Positions 14,799 to 19,749 of a DNA stretch of 19,749 nucleotides are shown here, in pieces. Source of the stretch: JABDIY01 sp041576015 (lineage in GTDB: Bacteria > Actinomycetota > Acidimicrobiia > Acidimicrobiales > SZUA-35). Made by a program: the position numbers and the translations under genes. Position 1 is the first letter of the stretch. Every line of letters starts with the position of its first letter. The notes below the pieces were generated by a model. The model was given only the letters and a program-made list of their open reading frames with translations, was not told where the DNA came from and ran no database searches. The stretch spans positions 1-19,749 of the forward strand of contig JBFGLT010000042.1 of NCBI GenBank assembly GCA_041576015.1, in the 5' to 3' direction.

Positions 14799-15440
14799 AT
14801 GGACCACCTCGAGCTCAGGAGCATCGTCTACCGCCAGTTCGCTCGAAGCGGAACCGCGCCGAATCGTCGAGACTTGATAGAGATCGTCGGTGACGAAACC
14901 CAGCTCGACCGGATGCTGGAGCAACTGCACGACACCCACATGCTGGTGCTAGATCGCCGGCCAGAACGAGCGGGCGAAATCCGCATGGCGCTCCCGTTCT
15001 CGGCCGAGGCCACCGACTTCCGGGTGACCACCGCCGACGGCACTTGGTGGGCGAACTGCGCATGGGACTCCCTCGCCGTCGTCGCCGCGCTGCACGCCCC
15101 GACCGCCACCATCTCTTCCCACTGGAGCGATACCGGCGCGGCACTCACCATCGACATCCGCAATGACGAAGTCATAGAGCCAATGGGCTACGTCCACTTT
15201 GCGGTCCCCGCCGACCGGTGGTGGGACGACATCGTGTTCACCTGAAGCACGATCCGATTCCTTCGGTCGAAGGACGGAGCCAAAACCGGGGAATTGGTAC
15301 CGCTTCTCGACATGTGGCGGCTGACTACGGAGTGGTATGGCGACCGGCTAGCCGAGCCCTTCCTGCCGAAGTCCGTGCCGCAGTTGCAGCAACTTCTCTC
15401 CGACGTCGGTCTCACCTCGGCGTTTTGGCAACTCGCATGA
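14799..15440 (+). CDS. MerB-like (alkylmercury lyase family) protein, probable selenoprotein with in-frame TGA (Sec149)
   Basis: The frame codes 148 residues, a TGA (15243-15245), then 64 more codons to a second TGA at 15438: 213 residues with Sec, the length of MerB (about 212). Family features lie on both sides of the TGA: M-A-L-P-F-S-A, W-W-A-N-C87-A-W-D90 (equivalent to MerB Cys96 and Asp99), V-H-F-A-V-P-A-D-R-W-W-D-D-I-V-F-T, then S-T-I-R-F-L-R-S, W-Y-G-D-R-L and G-L-T-S-A-F-W. The TGA replaces the second catalytic Cys (MerB Cys159): C87 to position 149 is 62 residues against 63 in MerB. MerB cleaves carbon-mercury bonds using these residues. The Cys equivalent to MerB Cys117 is a Trp here. 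A SECIS-like hairpin follows the TGA. The segment after F-L-R-S is about ten residues shorter than usual. Alternative: a recent nonsense mutation (TGC or TGT to TGA), giving a truncated 148-residue protein. The actual substrate is unknown. Confidence 0.75.
15254..15277 (+). promoter_or_regulatory. Candidate bacterial SECIS element
   Basis: A hairpin inside the coding sequence: lower stem CCG/CGG (15254-15256 with 15275-15277), a 2-nt bulge AT on the 5' side, upper stem TCCTTC/GAAGGA (15259-15264 with 15269-15274), and apical loop GGTC (15265-15268). Nineteen bases separate the TGA from the loop. The Escherichia coli fdhF SECIS has, as I recall, the same GGUC loop and a 5'-side bulged U recognised by SelB, with about 18 bases between UGA and loop. 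Confidence 0.65.
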
Positions 15441-15472
15441 ACGCCGAGGACGCCGAGGCGAGCGCCGGCGTT
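15440..15472 (+). terminator. Weak hairpin after the MerB-like gene
   Basis: AACGCCG (15440-15446) and CGGCGTT (15466-15472) form a 7-bp stem around a 19-nt GC-rich loop, beginning at the last base of the stop codon. The left side contains a 9-bp tandem repeat, ACGCCGAGG twice (15441-15458). No T-tract follows, so termination is only a possibility. Confidence 0.3.
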
Positions 15473-15543
15473 CGAACAACCCCTTCCTCAGGGATTCGGG
15501 TGCCGGCTGCCGCGAACGCACAGGTTGGCGGAGGCGTCGGCGC

Positions 15544-15549
15544 TACGGT
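15544..15549 (+). promoter_or_regulatory. -10 box for leaderless pta transcript
   Basis: TACGGT fits TANNNT and ends 8 nt before the pta ATG at 15558, which has no Shine-Dalgarno sequence at a usable distance. No convincing -35 is visible. Confidence 0.4.
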
Positions 15550-15557
15550 CGACGCCG

Positions 15558-17660
15558 ATGGCCGCGTCACGTTCACATGCGCTCTTCGTCATGGCAGCCG
15601 AGGGCCAGAGTGGCAAGTCACTGGTCGCGCTCGGTCTGACCGATGCGCTGGCCCGCAGGGTCGGGCGGGTCGGGGTGTTCCGCCCGGTCGTGCACGACGA
15701 CGAAGCACCCGACGAGCTCATCGATCTCCTGGCCCATCGAACCGATCACCCTTTCCCGTCTGCGGTCGGGGTCACCTACGACGACATGCACCGCGACGCC
15801 GACGCTGCAATGGCGTCGATCGTCGAGCGTTTCCACGGTCTCGCTGACCGCTGTGACACGGTGCTGGTGGTCGGTTCGGACTTCAGCGGGGTGGCCAGCC
15901 CGATCGAGCTGAGCGTGAACGGCCACATCGCCGCCAACCTGGGGGTCCCCGTGGTCGCCGTCGTGAGCGGGCGGGGCCGGCGGCTCGACAGCATCGTCAA
16001 CCTCGTCGACCTGACTGTCAACGAGCTTCGACACGCGCACGCCGCGGTGCTGGCCGTCGTGGTCAATCGGGTCGATCCCGACAACGTGGCCTCGGTCCGT
16101 GAACACTTCGAGCAGCGCATCATGCGCACCGGAAAGGCGATGCGGGTGTGGGTCGTTCCCGAGGATCCGCTCGTGGCCGCCCCCCAGATCGTCGACGCCC
16201 TGGCCGCGGTGCATGGCAAGCTGATCGCCGGGGACGAGCGCCTCCTGAACCGGGATTACTTCGACACCCTGATCTGCGCCATGAACGTGGAGCATATGTT
16301 GGGCCATCTCCAGGAGGGCCAGCTCTGCATCGCCGCCGGTGACCGGGCCGATGTGCTGATGGCGCTGGCCGCCAGTTGCGCGTCCACCGAAACACCATCG
16401 GTGTCGGCGGTCGTGCTCACCGGTGGTCTCATCCCCGAGCCCGACGTGGCGCGACTGATCGCCGGGATCGATGCCCACCTGCCCCTCATCTCCACTCGGC
16501 TCGATTCGTTCGACACAGCCACCGCAATCGCCGCCACGACCGGCCGGTTGTCGCGCGCATCAACCCGCAAGATCAATCGCGCCCTGGCCACCTTCGAGGA
16601 CCACCTGGGCGGCGACATCGTCGATGTCCTCGGAGGCATTCCCCGCGCCAGGGTTGTCACCCCACTGATGTTCGAGCTGCACCTCATCGAGCTCGCTCGC
16701 GCCGCCGGTCGCCACATCGTGCTCCCCGAGGGCGAGGACGATCGCGTGCTCCAGGCCGCCGCTGCGCTGCGGGCCCGTGATGTGGCGCGGCTGACCATCC
16801 TCGGTGATCCCCCGGCCGTGCGGTCGCGCATCGCCGCACTCGGACTCCGGCTGGACGACGTCGAGATTATCTACCCGGCGACCAGCGAACGGCGGGATGA
16901 GTACGCCCGGATCTACACCGAACTCCGAGCCCACAAGGGCATGACACTGGACCGGGCGCTCGACATCATGCGCGATGTCTCCTACTTCGGCACGATGATG
17001 GTGCACCTCGGCCACGCCGACGGGATGGTCTCCGGTGCCGCCCACTCGACAGCCCACACGATCACGCCGTCATTCGAGATCATCAAGACCGAGCCCGGCG
17101 TCAACGTGGTGTCGTCGGTCTTCTTCATGTGCCTTCCCGACAGGGTCCTGGTGTACGGCGACTGCGCAGTGATTCCCGAGCCGACGACCGAACAGCTCGC
17201 CGACATCGCCATCGCCTCGGCCGCCACCGCCGCCCGGTTCGGAGTCGAACCCCGGATCGCCATGCTGTCGTACTCCACCGGCGAATCGGGATCGGGCGCA
17301 GAGGTCGACCGGGTCCGGGCAGCCACCCAGCTTGTGCGTGATCGACGACCCGACCTGATGGTCGACGGACCCGTGCAGTACGACGCCGCCATCGACGCCG
17401 ACGTGGCGGCGTCAAAGATGCCGGATTCGGAGGTGGCCGGTCGGGCCACGGTGTTCGTGTTCCCGGACCTGAACACCGGCAACAACACCTACAAGGCGGT
17501 CCAGCGGTCCGCCGGTGCCGTCGCCATCGGTCCGGTGCTCCAGGGTCTGGCCAAGCCGGTCAACGACCTCTCCCGGGGTGCGACCGTGCGAGACATCGTG
17601 AACACGGTCGCCATCACCGCCGCCCAGGCGGCTCCCGTCGGGAGTGGAGGATCGACGTGA
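15558..17660 (+). CDS. pta: Phosphate acetyltransferase
   Basis: A 700-residue long-form Pta that interconverts acetyl-CoA plus phosphate and acetyl phosphate plus CoA in the cytoplasm. It has the three-part architecture of the Escherichia coli enzyme (714 residues). An N-terminal dethiobiotin-synthetase-like P-loop domain carries A-A-E-G-Q-S-G-K-S (residues 13-21) and V-G-V-F-R-P-V. A DRTGG regulatory domain lies at about 215-325. The catalytic PTA_PTB domain runs from about 375 to the end (I-V-L-P-E-G-E-D-D-R-V-L, M-V-S-G-A-A-H-S-T-A, S-Y-S-T-G-E-S-G-S-G, D-G-P-V-Q-Y-D-A-A, F-P-D-L-N-T-G-N). ATG 15558 is chosen because the residues before it, reached from a TTG at 15525, do not resemble family sequence. 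ackA overlaps its stop by 4 nt, so the two genes form an acetate-metabolism operon. Confidence 0.95.
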   Translation: MAASRSHALFVMAAEGQSGKSLVALGLTDALARRVGRVGVFRPVVHDDEAPDELIDLLAHRTDHPFPSAVGVTYDDMHRDADAAMASIVERFHGLADRCDTVLVVGSDFSGVASPIELSVNGHIAANLGVPVVAVVSGRGRRLDSIVNLVDLTVNELRHAHAAVLAVVVNRVDPDNVASVREHFEQRIMRTGKAMRVWVVPEDPLVAAPQIVDALAAVHGKLIAGDERLLNRDYFDTLICAMNVEHMLGHLQEGQLCIAAGDRADVLMALAASCASTETPSVSAVVLTGGLIPEPDVARLIAGIDAHLPLISTRLDSFDTATAIAATTGRLSRASTRKINRALATFEDHLGGDIVDVLGGIPRARVVTPLMFELHLIELARAAGRHIVLPEGEDDRVLQAAAALRARDVARLTILGDPPAVRSRIAALGLRLDDVEIIYPATSERRDEYARIYTELRAHKGMTLDRALDIMRDVSYFGTMMVHLGHADGMVSGAAHSTAHTITPSFEIIKTEPGVNVVSSVFFMCLPDRVLVYGDCAVIPEPTTEQLADIAIASAATAARFGVEPRIAMLSYSTGESGSGAEVDRVRAATQLVRDRRPDLMVDGPVQYDAAIDADVAASKMPDSEVAGRATVFVFPDLNTGNNTYKAVQRSAGAVAIGPVLQGLAKPVNDLSRGATVRDIVNTVAITAAQAAPVGSGGST

Positions 17661-18838
17661 CAGACGGGGCCACGGTCCTGGTTCTGAATTGCGGCTCGTC
17701 GTCGATCAAGTACGAGCTGATCGAGCCCGCCACCGGTCGTCGGCTGGCTCGCGGCATCGTCGAGCGGATCGGCGAGTCCCAGGCCCGCCACCACCACTCG
17801 AGCGACGAGGGGGACACCGATCGGTTCATCGAGGCGCCGGATCACGCACCGGCCATGCGACACGTGCTCGATGCATTCGAAGCCGACGGGCCAACCCTGG
17901 TCGGCCGAGCCCTCGCAGCGGTCGGCCACCGGGTGGTGATGGGTGGCATCGAGTTCTCCGCACCGACGGAGATCGATGATGCCGTCGAGACCGCCATCGA
18001 ACGACTGTCGCCTCTGGCCCCCCTGCACAACCCCGCCAACCTGGCAGGAATCCGGCTGGCCCGAGCCGCCATGCCCGAGGTGCCTCACGTGGCCGTCTTC
18101 GACACCGCCTTCTTTCGAAACCTCCCCGACGAAGCGACGACCTATGCCATCGACCGCGCAGTTGCGGCGGCGCACGGCATCCGGCGCTACGGCTTTCACG
18201 GCACCTCCCACCGTTTCGTCTCGGGCCGAGCGGTCGAGCTTCTCGGTCGCGCCGATCTGCGGCAGGTCGTTCTGCACCTCGGCAACGGGGCGTCGGCGGC
18301 GGCGGTGGTCGGCCGTCGACCGGTCGCCACGTCGATGGGCCTCACACCGCTCGAGGGTCTGGTGATGGGCACCCGGTCGGGCGATCTCGATCCGGCCATC
18401 GTGCTGTACCTCCAGCGGACAGCGGGGCTCTCGGTCGACGAGGTCGACACCCTGCTCAACCGGCGCAGCGGTCTGGCGGGGTTGACGGGTCACAACGACC
18501 TGCGCGACGTCCACGCCGCCGCCGACGCCGGCGATGAGGCGGCCCGCCTCGCTCTCGACATCTACGTGCGCCGCGTCAAGCACTACCTGGGGGCGTACGC
18601 CGCCATCATGGGCGGCATCGACGCGGTGACCTTCACCGCCGGTGTGGGTGAGAACGACGCTGCGATCCGAGCTGCGGTGATCGAGGGACTCGAGTTCCTC
18701 GGACTCCAGGTCGACGCCGTCCGCAACGTCGACACCCAGGGCGAACGGCTGATCTCACCCGAGGGTGCTCCGGCCAGCGTGCTGGTGATCCCCACCGACG
18801 AGGAGCTGGCCATCGCCCGCGATGTGCTCAGCGTCTGA
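17657..18838 (+). CDS. ackA: Acetate kinase
   Basis: A 393-residue enzyme that interconverts acetyl phosphate plus ADP and acetate plus ATP. The start is a GTG within the GTGA overlap with pta, so translation is coupled. Family motifs are in order: V-L-N-C-G-S-S-S-I-K-Y (9-19), G-H-R-V-V-M-G-G (about 93-100), P-L-H-N-P-A-N-L, F-D-T-A-F-F, Y-G-F-H-G-T-S-H (about 178-185), H-L-G-N-G-A-S, S-M-G-L-T-P-L-E-G-L-V-M-G-T-R-S-G-D, and F-T-A-G-V-G-E-N. The one oddity is Met in place of the usual His in H-R-V-V-H-G-G; the known catalytic Asn, Arg, His and Asp motifs are otherwise intact. Length is normal (about 400). With Pta it can make ATP from acetyl-CoA overflow or activate acetate. Confidence 0.96.
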   Translation: MTDGATVLVLNCGSSSIKYELIEPATGRRLARGIVERIGESQARHHHSSDEGDTDRFIEAPDHAPAMRHVLDAFEADGPTLVGRALAAVGHRVVMGGIEFSAPTEIDDAVETAIERLSPLAPLHNPANLAGIRLARAAMPEVPHVAVFDTAFFRNLPDEATTYAIDRAVAAAHGIRRYGFHGTSHRFVSGRAVELLGRADLRQVVLHLGNGASAAAVVGRRPVATSMGLTPLEGLVMGTRSGDLDPAIVLYLQRTAGLSVDEVDTLLNRRSGLAGLTGHNDLRDVHAAADAGDEAARLALDIYVRRVKHYLGAYAAIMGGIDAVTFTAGVGENDAAIRAAVIEGLEFLGLQVDAVRNVDTQGERLISPEGAPASVLVIPTDEELAIARDVLSV

Positions 18839-18874
18839 GCTGTCCGGTTTGCACAGGTCGCCGCCCGTGTGATC

Positions 18875-18901
18875 GGCCGAGCCGGCTGGATGGTCTCGGC
18901 C
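18875..18901. terminator. Inverted repeat after ackA, possible terminator
   Basis: GGCCGAG (18875-18881) and CTCGGCC (18895-18901) form a perfect 7-bp GC-rich stem with a 13-nt loop, 36 nt after the ackA stop in the gap between convergent genes. No T-tract is present. Confidence 0.4.
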
Positions 18902-18906
18902 ATGGA

Positions 18907-18958
18907 GACGACTCCCCAACTGACCCTTCACCTCGTGGCCGGTGACGGCGGAGTCGTC
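18907..18958. repeat. Second inverted repeat in the ackA/ABC convergent gap
   Basis: GACGACTCC (18907-18915) and GGAGTCGTC (18950-18958) are a perfect 9-bp inverted repeat around a 34-nt spacer, ending 8 nt before the stop codon of the convergent ABC transporter gene. It may form the terminator for that gene, or act with the neighbouring hairpin as a bidirectional barrier. Confidence 0.4.
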
Positions 18959-18966
18959 CGAACAGA

Positions 18967-19749
18967 TCAGACGTCGACAGGTACCCGCACCGGGCCGAGG
19001 GCTTGGTCTGCCTCGTCGACTTGCAGCGCGCCGGTCATGATGGCGACGGCGTCTTTCATGTCGTGCGTTTGCGGGGTGACGACGGCGGCTCGTCGGCCGA
19101 GGCGCTGCACATGGACACGATCAGCCACCTCGAACACCTGGGGCATGTTGTGCGAGATCAAGATGACCGGCATCCCCCGGCTGCGGAGATCGTGAATGAG
19201 CTGAAGGACACGTGCGGACTCCCGCACGCCGAGAGCCGCGGTCGGCTCGTCGAGGATGATGACCTTGCTCCCGAACGCCGCCGCCCGTGCCACCGCAACG
19301 GCCTGGCGCTGGCCGCCCGACAGCGTCTCGACGGCTTGGCTGATGTTCTGCACGGTCCCGATGCCCAGATCCTGCAAGTGCTGACCGGCCTCGGTGCGCA
19401 TGCGCTTGGAATCCAGCATTCGGAACACGCTCCCCAGGATCCCCTCCTTGCGGATCTCACGCCCGAGGTAGAGGTTGCTGGCGATGTCGAGCGCCGGCGA
19501 AACGGCGAGGGTCTGGAAGACGGTCTCGATGCCCGAGAGCCGGGCGTCGTGGGTGCTCCGGAAGACGACCTCCTCCCCGGCCACACGCATCGTGCCCGAA
19601 TCGGGTACGTGGGCTCCGGAGAAACACTTGATCAGCGTCGACTTGCCGGCCCCGTTGTCGCCGATGACGGCCAGGACCTCGCCCGGGAACAGGTCGATGT
19701 CGGCGCCGTTGAGGCCGACAACCTTGCCGAAGCGCTTGACGAGGCCCCG
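18967..19749 (-). CDS. Sugar ABC transporter ATP-binding protein, FrcA-like (partial, N-terminus outside window)
   Basis: The visible 261 codons, starting within the first strand of the domain, cover nearly all of a single-domain ABC ATPase of the carbohydrate (CUT2) importer class. The Walker A motif G-D-N-G-A-G-K-S-T, Q-loop region (E-T-V-F-Q-T-L-A), signature L-S-G-G-Q-R-Q, Walker B V-I-I-L-D-E-P and H-loop I-S-H-N are all intact. The single rather than duplicated ATPase domain, and the stretches G-R-E-I-R-K-E-G and A-L-G-V-R-E-S, resemble the fructose importer FrcA. The permease and substrate-binding partners should lie to the right of the window. The substrate is probably a monosaccharide but cannot be fixed from this subunit. 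The gene converges on ackA, with 128 bp between stops. Confidence 0.9.
   Translation of the reverse strand, partial: RGLVKRFGKVVGLNGADIDLFPGEVLAVIGDNGAGKSTLIKCFSGAHVPDSGTMRVAGEEVVFRSTHDARLSGIETVFQTLAVSPALDIASNLYLGREIRKEGILGSVFRMLDSKRMRTEAGQHLQDLGIGTVQNISQAVETLSGGQRQAVAVARAAAFGSKVIILDEPTAALGVRESARVLQLIHDLRSRGMPVILISHNMPQVFEVADRVHVQRLGRRAAVVTPQTHDMKDAVAIMTGALQVDEADQALGPVRVPVDV

Noticed and set aside
15246..15440. The sequence after the TGA as a separate small gene or as intergenic space
   Set aside because: It stays in the same frame as the MerB-like gene, has no good start codon and ribosome binding site of its own, and carries the C-terminal family motifs, so it belongs to the upstream gene.

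Overview
The window is a 19.7 kb piece of a high-GC chromosome, most likely from an actinobacterium. Pointers are a polyphosphate glucokinase, a DUF222/13E12-type gene behind a Gram-positive-type LexA box, and several genes that lack a Shine-Dalgarno sequence but carry a TANNNT -10 box 6-8 nt before the ATG (leaderless style). A free-living, possibly marine or freshwater Acidimicrobiia-like host is an inference; no rRNA or phylogenetic marker is present. Genes are dense: no gene-free stretch exceeds about 150 bases, and I saw no tRNA, rRNA, CRISPR array or insertion sequence.

Layout. (1) 1-540, minus: the N-terminal part of a DUF222/HNH protein under a clean SOS promoter. (2) 651-1787, plus: a seven-bladed beta-propeller lipoprotein, ending at a large hairpin shared with the convergent ppgK (1878-2612, minus). 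(3) 2744-4088, minus: an atypical metallo-beta-lactamase-fold protein and a small lamin-tail-like lipoprotein. (4) 4154-9836, minus: a tightly packed five-gene operon, read from 9836 downward as DddP-like M24 metalloenzyme, RpiR regulator, HisC-like aminotransferase, Rieske oxygenase, MmgE/PrpD protein. It is divergent from a dimethylglycine-dehydrogenase-like FAD/GcvT protein at 9876-12326, and a 39-bp gap with nested palindromes separates the two. Together these look like a catabolic locus for an onium compound or N-methylated amino acid (betaine- or DMSP-like), with its own regulator. (5) 12338-14243, minus: a nitroreductase-SRPBCC fusion and a TetR regulator. The TetR gene diverges from a small ABM-fold protein (14369-14737, plus) across a pair of near-identical palindromic operators. 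(6) 14799-15440, plus: a MerB-like (alkylmercury lyase family) gene with an in-frame TGA exactly where the second catalytic cysteine belongs. (7) 15558-18838, plus: pta-ackA, overlapping by 4 nt, for acetate/acetyl-CoA interconversion. (8) 18967-19749, minus: the ATP-binding subunit of an FrcA-type sugar ABC transporter, cut by the window edge.

The most notable item is the MerB-like gene. The reading frame and family homology continue for 64 codons past the TGA, giving 213 residues, which matches MerB length. A hairpin with a GGUC apical loop and a bulge on its 5' side begins a few bases after the TGA, at the spacing of a bacterial SECIS element. I read this as a probable selenoprotein, with a recent nonsense mutation as the main alternative. 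Second is the DddP-like operon: every DddP active-site residue I can recall is present at matching spacing, so a DMSP lyase or a related onium-compound enzyme is plausible in this unusual gene context.
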